Shown: positions 42,336 to 51,926, counted from the stretch's first letter. The stretch: 64,000 nt of DNA from Candidatus Trichofilum aggregatum (GCA_016716885.1 JADJUV010000016.1:20218-84217); one strand, 5' to 3'. Numbers and translations: made by a program. The notes: generated by a model not told the origin, from the letters alone.

Positions 42336-42398
42336 AGTGCCTGGCACGGGGCAGAAAAGCCTGGTCAGACCAATACTCGCCGCCCCGTGCCAGGCACT
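42336..42398. repeat. Inverted repeat upstream of the DUF1800 gene
   Basis: AGTGCCTGGCACGGGGC (42336-42352) and GCCCCGTGCCAGGCACT (42382-42398) are perfect 17-base arms. AGTGCCTGGCACT-like palindromes recur in other genomes. An imperfect direct repeat AAAATGGTTC(T/C)GCCGCA follows at 42406-42440. Confidence 0.85.
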
Positions 42399-42452
42399 TG
42401 ATGTAGAAAATGGTTCTGCCGCATCAGAAAATGGTTCCGCCGCAGCCCCTGT

Positions 42453-42980
42453 TCATTGTTGACTGTTTACGGCTAACTGAACGGGGGCTGGTTTCTTAGC
42501 CATTTGCCACACCCGATCCAACAGACCGAGCGCGGCCGCGCCCATGACAGTGACGCCAACCAGGGGGATGAAGACAAACCAGCCCACGAGGGGAAACAGG
42601 CAGGCCAGTTCGTAGACGATGGCCCCACGTACCAGGTTGGTGAGTTCGGAGTTGGGGGTTGCCAGGTGGCTGAGACGTTGACCCAGCAGGCGGGACATCG
42701 CGGCCGCGCCCAGTGTGCCTAGTCCCATACCGGCAAAGGTGGCGAAGAAGGACATCGCCCGCACCGGGCCAAAGGCGACGTTGGCGGTGATGAGGATGAA
42801 GGCCAGGAAAACGCTGGTGACAAAGAGGCCCAGGCCAAAACTTTGGTAGGGATGATGGTCAAGGCGTGCGGCCGCGTGCCGGGTCACATTAGGCAGCAGC
42901 AAATTCAACGCCACCAGCAAGGCGGGCAAACTCAGCAAAATCCCGATCAAGGTAAAAACAACAATGTAAACATCAGTCAT
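42453..42980 (-). CDS. Small multi-spanning membrane protein of unknown function
   Basis: A 175-residue protein with four predicted helices: about residues 5-27, 48-68, 75-98 and 125-155. It has no motif I recognise. The segment NLLLPNVTRHAAARLDHHPYQSFGLG follows helix 1 in two recognisable parts and carries paired histidines. Four GCGGCCGC copies lie in or beside it, giving Ala-rich helix segments (AAAMS, MGAAALG). It stands upstream of the DUF1800/DUF1501 pair on the same strand, about 170 bases away, and may be co-transcribed. Function unknown. Confidence 0.75.
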   Translation of the reverse strand: MTDVYIVVFTLIGILLSLPALLVALNLLLPNVTRHAAARLDHHPYQSFGLGLFVTSVFLAFILITANVAFGPVRAMSFFATFAGMGLGTLGAAAMSRLLGQRLSHLATPNSELTNLVRGAIVYELACLFPLVGWFVFIPLVGVTVMGAAALGLLDRVWQMAKKPAPVQLAVNSQQ

Positions 42981-43053
42981 GGGGCACCTTCCTTTGGGTG
43001 ATGAGGGCAGGTGGGAGATGGTGTTTTCGGTTAAGGGGGACGGAAGAAAATAA

Positions 43054-43141
43054 TTAATTGTTGAATTTGTGAATTGGTGAATGTTTAATGGGGCAGTTCT
43101 GCCGATTCATCACATTCAACAGTTCACCAATTAATTGTTCG
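43054..43141. repeat. Word-iterated inverted repeat (TGAATTGGTGAA family)
   Basis: TTAATTGTTGAATTTGTGAA and TTGGTGAATG face CATTCAACAGTTCACC and AATTAATTG, with CAGTTCTGCCG at the centre. It lies in the 436-base gap between the membrane protein and wzm; the rest of the gap (43142-43416) shows one GCGGCCGC (43235) and no gene. Confidence 0.8.
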
Positions 43142-43416
43142 TTCCCTTGCTTACGCATCACTTCGTACCTGCTATCCAGTATTACCGATGGATTTACCGA
43201 AAGTTGCAATGGGTTTGTAAAATCTGTGTAACATGCGGCCGCGAGAGGGAGCCTTGTTGGTAAGGGTTGTCGTAAGTGCAGGCATAGACAATGGAAGAAT
43301 AGGCTTATTGTTAACGACCAGTGGTTGCGGCCCAACTCGTATTCCCCCCAAAAGAGCGAGTTTGTCCCTCTAATCCTTGCCCGATAGCCTCAATATCGTC
43401 ATAACGAAGTGAAAGA

Positions 43417-44199
43417 ATGATAGTTCATATAAGAGCGTTAATCGCTTCCCGCGAGTTGCTTTACACCTGGGTAAGACGCGAATTTAAGGTGCGGTACAGC
43501 CAATCGTTGTTGGGCGCTATCTGGGCCATCGTGCAACCCTTGTCGTTGATGGTGATCTTCAGCCTTGTTTTTTCGCTGGTTCTCAAAATCCCTACCGGCG
43601 ACATCCCTTATCCCCCCTTTGCCTACGTGGGTTTGCTGACCTGGACGTTGTTTAGCAGTGCCTTGACCTTCGCCATTCCCAGCCTGGTCAACAACATTAA
43701 TCTGGTCAGTAAAATCCGTTTTCCCCGTGAAATCTTGCCCCTTTCGGCCATTTTGGTCAGCCTGATTGATTTTGCCATTGCCGCCCTGGTATTTGTGCCG
43801 ATGTTGCTTCTGTACCGCATACGTATCAGCCCGCTGGTACTGTTTATTCCGGTGGTGCTGTTTCTGCAAATCTGGTTCACCTTTGGCCTGGCTTTGTTGG
43901 CTTCGGCAGCCAATGTGTTCTTTCGGGACATCCGTTTTGTGATTCCCCTGGCTCTACAAATCTGGTTTTACCTCTGCCCCATCATTTACCCGGCGGAGCT
44001 AATCCCGGAAGCGTGGCGGCCGCTTTATTTTTTGAACCCGATGGCCGTCTTTATTGATTCGTATCGGCGGCTGTTGTTCTTCGATACCTGGCCGAACTGG
44101 CCTTATTTGGGGATAGCCACCGTTCTGGCGACGGTGCTGGTGGGTGTGGCGTATCGCTATTTCAAGCAGGCAGAGCGGGAATTTGCGGACGTGATCTGA
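43417..44199 (+). CDS. wzm: ABC-2 type polysaccharide export permease (Wzm-like)
   Basis: Membrane half of an ABC exporter for lipid-linked polysaccharide, 260 residues with six helices. Family features are LLYTWVRREFKVRYSQSLLGAIWAI split over the first helix boundary, the PFAYVGLLTWTLFSSAL loop, NLVSKIRFPREILPLS and FFRDIRFVIPLALQIWFY. The C-terminal YRYFKQAEREFADVI is the usual cytoplasmic end. The ATP-binding partner follows 69 bases later. It opens the + strand polysaccharide locus; the substrate should be the glycan made by the transferases downstream. Confidence 0.95.
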   Translation: MIVHIRALIASRELLYTWVRREFKVRYSQSLLGAIWAIVQPLSLMVIFSLVFSLVLKIPTGDIPYPPFAYVGLLTWTLFSSALTFAIPSLVNNINLVSKIRFPREILPLSAILVSLIDFAIAALVFVPMLLLYRIRISPLVLFIPVVLFLQIWFTFGLALLASAANVFFRDIRFVIPLALQIWFYLCPIIYPAELIPEAWRPLYFLNPMAVFIDSYRRLLFFDTWPNWPYLGIATVLATVLVGVAYRYFKQAEREFADVI

Positions 44200-44213
44200 G
44201 GTTTACCGGGTGC

Positions 44214-44246
44214 AGATTGGTTCAATCTCGGAGATTGAACCAATCT
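44214..44246. repeat. Perfect inverted repeat between wzm and wzt
   Basis: AGATTGGTTCAATCTC (44214-44229) and GAGATTGAACCAATCT (44231-44246) are perfect 16-base arms. GACCCTTTTTG follows, so it could act as a partial terminator setting the Wzm to Wzt ratio. Confidence 0.8.
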
Positions 44247-44267
44247 GACCCTTTTTGTTTGGGTGTT

Positions 44268-45458
44268 ATGAGTCAAGCGGCAATTGAGTTTGAGCATGTG
44301 GGCAAAGGATATCATCTGGGGGCTTATCGCCGCAGTTTGCGAGAGGCCTTGGGCGGAATGTTGCGGCCGCGTGCGGCCGCAAATCCCACCGACCTGTTTT
44401 GGGCGTTGGATGATGTCAGTTTTCAAGTCCAGCCAGGTGAGGTGTTGGGCATCATCGGCCACAACGGGGCGGGGAAAAGTACTATTCTGAAACTGCTGTC
44501 GGAGGTGACATACCCAACACGCGGCCGCATCCATACGCGCGGCCGCATGGCCGCCCTTATCGAACTGGGGGCTGGCTTCCACCCCGACCTGTCCGGGCGA
44601 GACAACATTTTCCTGAACGGATCTATTTTGGGCCTGAAGCGGCGCGAAATTGCGGCCCAATTTGATGAGATTGTAGCCTTTGCCGAACTGGAAAAATTTA
44701 TAGATACCCCAGTCAAACGGTATTCATCCGGCATGTATGTGCGTCTGGCCTTTGCTGTAGCCGCCCACGTCAAAGCCGACATTTTAGTCGTAGATGAAGT
44801 GCTTTCGGTGGGGGATGCGGCCTTTCAGCAGAAAAGCCTGGACAAGATGCTGGAGATGCGGGATCGAGGCACAACCATTGTGTTCGTGTCCCATAATTTG
44901 TGGAGTGTGGCGACATTTTGCCAGCGGGTGTTGCTTCTCGATTCTGGGCACATCGTCGCAGACGGATTACCTGGCCTGATCATTCAGCAATATCGAGAAA
45001 CGGAGCGGGCCAAAAAGTTAGCCCGGAGTACCGTTGCCCGGGAATTAACGGGGGAAAGGGCCATCATTACCCAGATAGAGCTAGGGGCAGATTCAGGGCA
45101 GGTACAGACGGAATGGCAACCCCAATCGGCTTTTACGATGCGCGTCCATTACAAAACCTTTGCCCCCATTGATACTCCTGTTGTCAAGATATATCTACGA
45201 CGGGCCGATGGGCTGGTCTGCCTGGTTTTACGGTCGCCCATGCCCACCATTGGCCCCATCGGCCATATTCAAGTGCACTTACCGGCCATCCAATTGGTAC
45301 CGGATGTTTATACCATTGAGGTATCCCTCATTAGCGGCCGCAAACCAGCTACTTATGCCACGTATTCCGGCACCACATTTACGGTCATAGGCCAGGCCGA
45401 TACCTATGATCAGAGTGGTGTTTTCCAACCCCCGGTGGCGTGGCATTTCACCGCGTAA
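44268..45458 (+). CDS. wzt: ABC polysaccharide export ATPase with C-terminal Wzt domain
   Basis: A 396-residue ATPase driving glycan export with Wzm. Walker A is GHNGAGKSTILKLL, the signature YSSGMYVRLAFAVA, Walker B ILVVDEVLSVGD and the switch His is in FVSHNLWS. The insertion GRMAALIELGAGFHPDLSGR is typical of this export class. The C-terminal beta-sandwich (about residues 265-395) resembles Wzt-C, which in O-antigen systems recognises the glycan end. The start at 44268 follows the inverted repeat. Four GCGGCCGC copies lie in 184 bases (44363, 44373, 44521, 44539); the latter pair gives a repeated TRGR motif. Confidence 0.95.
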   Translation: MSQAAIEFEHVGKGYHLGAYRRSLREALGGMLRPRAAANPTDLFWALDDVSFQVQPGEVLGIIGHNGAGKSTILKLLSEVTYPTRGRIHTRGRMAALIELGAGFHPDLSGRDNIFLNGSILGLKRREIAAQFDEIVAFAELEKFIDTPVKRYSSGMYVRLAFAVAAHVKADILVVDEVLSVGDAAFQQKSLDKMLEMRDRGTTIVFVSHNLWSVATFCQRVLLLDSGHIVADGLPGLIIQQYRETERAKKLARSTVARELTGERAIITQIELGADSGQVQTEWQPQSAFTMRVHYKTFAPIDTPVVKIYLRRADGLVCLVLRSPMPTIGPIGHIQVHLPAIQLVPDVYTIEVSLISGRKPATYATYSGTTFTVIGQADTYDQSGVFQPPVAWHFTA

Positions 45459-45475
45459 GGAGTGACCAAACGATT

Positions 45476-46883
45476 ATGGAACTTGTATCGGTCATTATCC
45501 CCACTTACAACCGGGCCACACTGGTACCACAGACCATTGACAGTGTGTTGGCCCAGACTTACCCGGCGGTGGAAGTCATTGTGGTGGATGATGGTTCAAC
45601 GGATGGCACGGCAGAAATGATGGACAGTCGGTATCGCGGCCGCGTCACGTACCTGCCCCAAGCCAACCAGGGCGAATCCGTCGCCCGCAACCACGGCATC
45701 CGGGTTTCCAGAGGGGAATACCTTACCTTTCTGGATGATGATGACCTAATGTACCCCGACAAAATCGCCCAACAGGTCAACTATTTTCAAACCCATCCCG
45801 ATGTAGGTCTGGTGCATTGCCGTTTTGAACATATAGACGAAATGGGTCGGGCGCTGAACGTCATTGGTTTGCTGCCGGAAGGGCGTGTGCTGCGTCTGCT
45901 GGCTCTCAACGATTTCCTCTGGTCAGGCGCACCCCTCATCCGGCGGCAGTGGATGGAGCAGGTCGGCGGCTATGACACGACACTGCCCTATGGCGGGATG
46001 CACGGCGAAGATTGGCATTTGTGGCTACAACTGGCGTTGGCCGGAGCGGTTTTCGGTGGGGTGCAGCAGGTACTGGGCGCGTATCGTCTCACCAAAATCG
46101 GCCAGACGAGTAATGTGTACCGGCTGGAAACGGGCAATATAGCCATCCTGGATCGGCTTTTTGCCCACCCGGAACTCCCGGATGAGGTGATCGCTGTCAA
46201 ACAGCAGGCGTATGCCCATTGTTACCTGCTACTTTGTGCCCGCTATTACGCCGCCCGGCAATGGGATGAAGCACACCGCACTTATCAGGAAGCTCTGCAC
46301 CGCTGCCCCGACGCGGCCGCGACCGAATGGAGCCAACGCATCGCCGATCAAGCCTTGAGCTACCGCCTGGATGATCCCGGTAGGGTATCTCGACGAGGTG
46401 TTTGCCCATGTGCCGCCTGACAGTGATCATCTGGTGGTGTATCGCGGCCGCTTGTTGGGGCAACTGTATGGGCATCGGGCATTTGATCTCTATTTTCAAG
46501 GGGAGATCGCGGCCGCGCAGCAATGTTTGCGCCAGGCGATGCAAGCAGACCCCGACCTGGCGACCCCCGCTGGATTGAGCGGCTTGTTACTGTACAAAGC
46601 CACCCATCTGCCGACCCCCACGCCACTGGTTTATCTGGATACGGTCTTCACCCATTTGCCTGTGGGAGCGGAGAAGTTAGCCAAATGGCGGCCGCGGCTC
46701 ATCAGCCAGGTTGCTTTGGCCGGGGCGTTTGAGGCGTACAATAATCAGCAACGCGGCCGCACACTCCGCCACATTTTAAGGGCCGTTCGTCATCAACCCA
46801 CCTGGGTGCGGAACCGGGGCATTTTAGCGATGACCTTACGCACCCTGCTCCATTTACCACCCCAGCCGTACCAGGGTGATTGA
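45476..46883 (+). CDS. Family 2 glycosyltransferase with helical C-terminal extension, paralogue 1, one frameshift
   Basis: About 469 residues when the frames are joined. The GT-A domain (1-230) starts MELVSVIIPTYNRATLVPQT and has VDDGSTDGT, the metal motif LDDDDLMYPDK and GEDWHLWLQLA. The extension (about 235-469) is a run of helical pairs resembling TPR repeats, ending RHQPTWVRNRGILAMTLR. The first frame stops at 46420. The second, from about 46371, continues with VGYLDEVFAHVPPD, matching the same position in the next gene, so a one-base shift near 46375-46386 is clear. AAGGAG precedes the start. First of four tandem paralogues. Confidence 0.9.
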
Positions 46884-48290
46884 ATGATAGCCATGAGTAT
46901 GTCCACTCCATTGGTCTCCGTCATCATGCCCACCTACAACCGGGGGGAACGGCTCACCCAGGCGTTGCAGAGCGTGTGGGCACAGACCTACCCGGCGGTG
47001 GAGTTGATCGTGGTAGATGATGGCTCAACGGATGACACGGCCCAACGGCTGGAAGGGTATCGCGGCCGCATCACCATCCTCTCCCAACCCAACCAGGGGC
47101 AGGCGGCCGCACGCAACCAGGGCATCCGGGCCAGTACCGGGGCGTTCATCACTTTCCTGGACGACGACGACCTGATGTTTCCCACCAAAATCGCCCAACA
47201 GATGCGTTATCTGCAAAATCACCCAGAGGTGGGGCTGGTCACCTGCCGTCATTACCGGATGGATGAGGCCGGGAATAAGGTGAGCCGGGCCGGTTTGTTG
47301 CCGGAAGGTGAGGTGTTCAGCCAACTCGCCCTCTCCGATTTCATCTGGGCGGGTGCGCCGCTGCTGCGCCGGGAATGCCTGGAAACGGTGGGGGAATTTG
47401 ATACGAATTTGCCCTGGCGCGGCCGCTTCGCCGAAGATTGGGATTTGTGGCTGCGGCTGGCTGGAGCCGGGGTTCGGTTTGGCTGTGTGCAAGAACTCCT
47501 GGGCGCGTACCGCCTGACCCCCATCCGCCCCACCGCCAACTTGACGCCCGCCGAAGAAGGTAGCCTGGCGGTGCTGGATAAGCTATTCGCGCAGCCCGAT
47601 CTGCCGGAAGCGGTGCGGGCGGTGCAAAAGCGGAGTTATACCGCCTGTTATTTGTGGCTGAGTTTTCTCTACTACGCCGCCCAGCAGTGGGACAAAGGGC
47701 AGCAGATGTTGGGTGAAGCCATCCGCCACTCCCCGGAACTACGCCTCAAGCCGGATGATTGCCTGGAAAAATTAACCGCCAGAGCACTCAGCCATCGCGT
47801 CGCCGATCCGGTGGCGTTTGCCGAAAGCGTATTTGACCATTTGCCGGAAGAAGCGGATTTCCTGCCCGCGCTGCGCCGCCAGACCCTCGGCACAATTGCG
47901 TTTCACCTGGCTTTGCGCGGCTACAACGCGGGCGATGATGAAGTGGGGCAAACCCATTTCGCGGCCGCGTGGCAGCTTGCCCCCCATCTATTCCAGGATG
48001 AGGCCCAACTTGTCGAACAGATCAGCCAGACGGCCTTCCATCTGCTTCTCAACCAGCCGGAGCGTTTTGTGGCTAGTGTGCTGAGCGGTTTGCTGGAACA
48101 TACCCGGGCGCGGCGAGGGTTGCGGCCGCGGCTCCTGGGTCATATTCACATCGCCAAAGCGTTTGAGGCGTATGCAGCCCGGCAGCGACGAGACACGATG
48201 GGGCATGTCGCTCAAGCAGTACGCCACCAACCCGCTTATCTCCGTAATCGAGGCGTTCTCTCCATTTTCGTTCAATCATTTCTGCCATGA
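46884..48290 (+). CDS. Family 2 glycosyltransferase with helical C-terminal extension, paralogue 2
   Basis: A 468-residue cytoplasmic transferase. The GT-A domain begins TPLVSVIMPTYNRGERLTQA and has VDDGSTDDT, LDDDDLMFPTK and AEDWDLWLRLAG. The helical extension (about 240-468) has three repeats of a helical pair, each closing on a stretch like RRQTLGTIAFHLALRGY or RPRLLGHIHIAKAFEAYAA, and ends RHQPAYLRNRGVLSIF. It starts directly after the preceding stop; in-frame ATGs at 46893 and 46899 are alternatives. It presumably adds one sugar of the exported glycan. The extension may mediate contact with other transferases. Confidence 0.93.
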   Translation: MIAMSMSTPLVSVIMPTYNRGERLTQALQSVWAQTYPAVELIVVDDGSTDDTAQRLEGYRGRITILSQPNQGQAAARNQGIRASTGAFITFLDDDDLMFPTKIAQQMRYLQNHPEVGLVTCRHYRMDEAGNKVSRAGLLPEGEVFSQLALSDFIWAGAPLLRRECLETVGEFDTNLPWRGRFAEDWDLWLRLAGAGVRFGCVQELLGAYRLTPIRPTANLTPAEEGSLAVLDKLFAQPDLPEAVRAVQKRSYTACYLWLSFLYYAAQQWDKGQQMLGEAIRHSPELRLKPDDCLEKLTARALSHRVADPVAFAESVFDHLPEEADFLPALRRQTLGTIAFHLALRGYNAGDDEVGQTHFAAAWQLAPHLFQDEAQLVEQISQTAFHLLLNQPERFVASVLSGLLEHTRARRGLRPRLLGHIHIAKAFEAYAARQRRDTMGHVAQAVRHQPAYLRNRGVLSIFVQSFLP

Positions 48291-49672
48291 CAGTCACCGA
48301 TGTTCTGCCCCTCGTTTCCCTTATTCTGACGACTTACAACCGTCCCCTGCTAATGCGCCGGGCGTTGGCCAGCGCAATGGCCCAAACCTACCCCCATCTG
48401 CAAATCATCGTGGTAGATGATGGCTCTACCGATGAAACAGGGGCATGGTTGGAGGCGTTAGAGGAACAGATATGCGTTATTCGGCAGGAAAACGGGGGTT
48501 TGGCGGCCGCACGGAATCGGGGTATCGCGGCCGCGACCGGAACCTTCCTCACCTTCCTGGACGATGACGATGAGATCGCCCCTACCAAAATCGCCCGGCA
48601 GGTGGCCTATCTCCAGCAGCACCCGGAGATGGGTCTGGTGCATTGTGGCTACTACCGGAGCGATGGATCAGGGCATTGGCAAGACAAAATAGATTCTTTT
48701 CCTGAAGAGGATAGTTACGAGCAATTGCTGAAGGGCAACTTTATCTGGTCGGGCGGCCCGTTGTTGCGGCGCAGTTGGCTGGAAAACGTGGGCCGCTTCG
48801 ATGAATCGCTGCCCACGTGCGAGGATTGGGACCTGTGGCTGCGGCTGGCTCAGGCCGGTTGTGGGTTGGCCGCCCTGCCCACTCCATTGGGAACATACAC
48901 CCAGTTACCTGACGGCATGAGCACCAATCTGGTGCGGATGGAAGAGGGGGTCACACGGGTGCTAGACCGGGCCTGGCAGCAGGTTCCGGAGACAGCCCAG
49001 AACGCGGCCGCAAAACGGCAAGCCTTCGGGCAGATGTTTCTCTGGCTGGCAGCACGGGCGTATGCGTCCGGGCAAAGGGAGCGTGGGGCCGGGTATTTAG
49101 GGCAGGCCGTGACCCAACAACCCGATTGGCAGCAGGAGCCGACGACTTTGCTGCCCCTTCTGCGTGGCCATGCTCTGGATGTGCGGGTGACTGAGCCGCC
49201 CCAATTTGTGGCTGATCTCTTTGCCCATTTACCGGGTGAAGCGGAATTTTTGCGGCCGCATCAGCCCTGGCTCCTGGCCTATGCTCACCTGGGGCTGGCC
49301 CTGCGCCAACTGGCGGCGGGGAGCATCATCGCAGCGAAGGCGGGATTCGCGGCCGCGCTTCGTATTTACCCGGCTCTCGCCCAGCAGCCAAAACAGGTAG
49401 CCCCCTTCATCACCCAATACGCCCTCAGCCTGCCCACCGCCGAACCGGTCTGGTTTGCGGGCGCAGCATTGGCTCAGTTGCCCCTTTCGGCTCGCTCCAC
49501 GCTGGGGGATGTGGCATTGGGGTGGGCATTCCAGGCTTATGCGGCCGAAGCGTGGGGAGATGTGCCCCGGCGCGTGCTGCGAGCCTGGTGGTATCGGCCC
49601 GCACTCCTCACAAATCGGGGGGCATGGGCGATTTTACTCAAATCGCTGCGGCGCGAAAGGGGGACGACATGA
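48287..49672 (+). CDS. Family 2 glycosyltransferase with helical C-terminal extension, paralogue 3
   Basis: A 461-residue member of the tandem set. The GT-A part has LVSLILTTYNRPLLMRRALA, VDDGSTDETG, a metal motif LDDDDEIAPTK and CEDWDLWLRLAQ. The extension contains ADLFAHLPGEAEFLRPHQPW and RVLRAWWYRPALLTNRGAW, the same closing pattern as its neighbours. It overlaps the upstream stop by four bases (ATGA), so translation is coupled. Sequence identity to its neighbours is moderate, so the duplications are old. Its donor and acceptor sugars are unknown. Confidence 0.93.
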   Translation: MTVTDVLPLVSLILTTYNRPLLMRRALASAMAQTYPHLQIIVVDDGSTDETGAWLEALEEQICVIRQENGGLAAARNRGIAAATGTFLTFLDDDDEIAPTKIARQVAYLQQHPEMGLVHCGYYRSDGSGHWQDKIDSFPEEDSYEQLLKGNFIWSGGPLLRRSWLENVGRFDESLPTCEDWDLWLRLAQAGCGLAALPTPLGTYTQLPDGMSTNLVRMEEGVTRVLDRAWQQVPETAQNAAAKRQAFGQMFLWLAARAYASGQRERGAGYLGQAVTQQPDWQQEPTTLLPLLRGHALDVRVTEPPQFVADLFAHLPGEAEFLRPHQPWLLAYAHLGLALRQLAAGSIIAAKAGFAAALRIYPALAQQPKQVAPFITQYALSLPTAEPVWFAGAALAQLPLSARSTLGDVALGWAFQAYAAEAWGDVPRRVLRAWWYRPALLTNRGAWAILLKSLRRERGTT

Positions 49673-50811
49673 CCGCTGCACCGCTCGTGTCCGTCATCAT
49701 TCCCACCTACAATCACGCCCGCTTTGTGGTTCAGGCGGTGCAGAGTGTGCTGGCGCAAACATACCCACACGTCGAGGTTATCGTAGTGGATGATGGCTCA
49801 ACTGACGGGACGGTGCAGGTGTTGGAACCATGGGCCGGGCGCATCCGGGTGGTGAGGCAAAACAACGCGGGCGTTTCTGCCGCGCGCAATCATGGTTTTG
49901 CCCTGGCGCAAGGGACCTATTTGACCTTTTTGGATGCCGATGATCTTTTTTTGCCGGATAAGTTGACGCGGGATGTCGCTCTACTGGAAGGCGATCTGGC
50001 GGTGGGGATGGCGTATTGTAGCTGGCGCTATGTGGCCGAAGATGGTGAGCAGGTGTTGGGGGAGTTGCGGCCGCAAAAAGCCGGTCATCTTCTGGAAGAT
50101 TTGCTCCTGCGGCGGTTCCATTGTGTGCCCGGAGCCGCCACCATCCGGCGGGAAGCGCTGGAGCGGGTGGGGTTATTTGCTGAACATTGCCCCGCGGCCG
50201 CGGACACTGACCTGTGGGTGAGGCTGGCGTATGCCGGGTACACGTTTGCCTGTGTAGACGAGCCTCTATTCCTTTACCGTTCGGTCAGCGATAGCATGTC
50301 GCGCCAGATCGCCCGGCAAGAGCGGGATGAATTCAATCGGCTGGATGCCTTCTTTGCCACCCCAGATTTGCGCGCCGAGGTGCAGGCTCTCCAATCCCAG
50401 GCGTATGCCATTTTGACTTACGAATACGCCAGCAAATATTTCCACCAGGGCGATCGGGTGAAGGGGCAGGATTATCTACGTCAGGCCACCTTACACTGTC
50501 CTTCTCTGGCTGAAGACGAAGATTGGCTGGTAGAATGGCTGGCGGCGTATGCCCTCAGCCCTGGTGTAGCCGATGCGCGGCAGTTTTTGGACACGGTGTT
50601 GGCCCATCTGCCCCCGGAAGCGGTGACGTTGGCCCGGTTGCGGCCGCGGCTTTATGGGCATGTGCACATCGCGGCCGCGTTTCAGGCCTACCAGAACCAA
50701 CAGTACCAACGACTACACCCCCATATCCTGCCAGCCATCCGCTGGTACCCACGTGCCTTGTTGAACAAAGGATTTTTACGCATCATATACCGGGCAATCA
50801 CAGGCTATTAA
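49669..50811 (+). CDS. Family 2 glycosyltransferase with helical C-terminal extension, paralogue 4
   Basis: A 380-residue member, shorter because the extension has fewer repeats. The GT-A part has PLVSVIIPTYNHARFVVQA, VDDGSTDGTV, LDADDLFLPDK and ADTDLWVRLAYAG. The extension carries TVLAHLPPEAVTLARLRPRL and ends AIRWYPRALLNKGFLRII. The ATG at 49669 overlaps the preceding stop (ATGA); a longer frame from 49522 is only the shadow of the upstream gene. It closes the tandem array of four. The next gene starts four bases after its stop. Confidence 0.93.
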   Translation: MTAAPLVSVIIPTYNHARFVVQAVQSVLAQTYPHVEVIVVDDGSTDGTVQVLEPWAGRIRVVRQNNAGVSAARNHGFALAQGTYLTFLDADDLFLPDKLTRDVALLEGDLAVGMAYCSWRYVAEDGEQVLGELRPQKAGHLLEDLLLRRFHCVPGAATIRREALERVGLFAEHCPAAADTDLWVRLAYAGYTFACVDEPLFLYRSVSDSMSRQIARQERDEFNRLDAFFATPDLRAEVQALQSQAYAILTYEYASKYFHQGDRVKGQDYLRQATLHCPSLAEDEDWLVEWLAAYALSPGVADARQFLDTVLAHLPPEAVTLARLRPRLYGHVHIAAAFQAYQNQQYQRLHPHILPAIRWYPRALLNKGFLRIIYRAITGY

Positions 50812-50814
50812 CCC

Positions 50815-51828
50815 ATGAGTTTCGCAGAAGTACCCCCACCCGTTCCGACCGTTACCGTTGTTGTCCCCGTTTACAATGGGGCCATGACCATTGCCCGTTG
50901 CCTGGAAAGCCTGTTGGCCCAGACCTACCCTGCCGACAAGTATGAGATATTTGTGGTGGAGAATGGCTCTACCGACGAGACAACGGTGGTAGTGGAAAAA
51001 TACCCGGTACGCCTGTTTCACAACGAGGTGCGTGGCCCTGCGGCCGCGCGCAATCGGGGCATCCGCGAAAGCACCGCCGACATCATCGCCTTTACCGATG
51101 CTGATTGCATCGTCACGCCCAACTGGTTAGCGGAACTCATGATACCATATGCCGACCCCACCATCAGTGGCGTTGGCGGCGATATTCAACCATACCGCCA
51201 TCCTGAACGCACCCTCATCGAACTGTTCAATGATCAACATTCACCCTGGATGAACTATTTGGAAGGGAAACCAGAATTTTTGCCCCAACTGTATACCCCC
51301 AATGCTTCATACCGGCGGGCGTTATTGGTGGCGATTGAGGGGTTTGATGAACGGCTTCTCACAGGCGAAGATGTGGAAATGAGTTGGCGAATCCAGATGA
51401 AACTAGACGCCAAACTTATCTTTACACCCAGGGCCGTTGTCTACCATCATCACCGCTCCACCCGCCAGGGGCTAAGTCGGCAATACCGGCAATATGGGTT
51501 CGGTGAGATATTATTGGATACGCTATTTGGGGCTTACCCGGGTTATCCACGCTCGCGGCCGGATCAGTTGCGGCGCATGATGGGGCAGTTGTTGGTTTTG
51601 CCCCGTTACCTGGCATCGGGTGTTTTGCGCGGCATACGGTTGGCCCGCGGCCGCATCACCGCCTACGAAGCCACCATCCCCTGGCTCTGGCTCCTGGCCG
51701 AAAGCAGCAACATCCGGGGCAAACTCGAAGGCCTGGTCGCCACCCGTTTTATGACCGATACTCGTCCCGCTCTGAGCATGAAAGCTGATATGTTCATTGA
51801 GCGTATGTTTCCTCGCCAGAAATCTTAA
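50815..51828 (+). CDS. Family 2 glycosyltransferase
   Basis: A 337-residue GT-A transferase of a different subgroup from the four upstream. It has VTVVVPVYNGAMTIARCLES, VENGSTDET, the metal motif FTDADCIVTPNW, and a catalytic region GEDVEMSWRIQMK. A longer C-terminal part contains weakly hydrophobic stretches (about 240-300) that may touch the membrane. It lacks the helical extension. It follows the tandem array with a four-base gap and belongs to the same transcript. Confidence 0.93.
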   Translation: MSFAEVPPPVPTVTVVVPVYNGAMTIARCLESLLAQTYPADKYEIFVVENGSTDETTVVVEKYPVRLFHNEVRGPAAARNRGIRESTADIIAFTDADCIVTPNWLAELMIPYADPTISGVGGDIQPYRHPERTLIELFNDQHSPWMNYLEGKPEFLPQLYTPNASYRRALLVAIEGFDERLLTGEDVEMSWRIQMKLDAKLIFTPRAVVYHHHRSTRQGLSRQYRQYGFGEILLDTLFGAYPGYPRSRPDQLRRMMGQLLVLPRYLASGVLRGIRLARGRITAYEATIPWLWLLAESSNIRGKLEGLVATRFMTDTRPALSMKADMFIERMFPRQKS

Positions 51829-51926
51829 TCACAATATGAGTCTGCTGAAAAACGCACGCAAGGCGCAAAGGACGCCAAGTCACCAGAGAAAAATTCGTAG
51901 CTTCTTTCAGTGGGATCACCATATCC

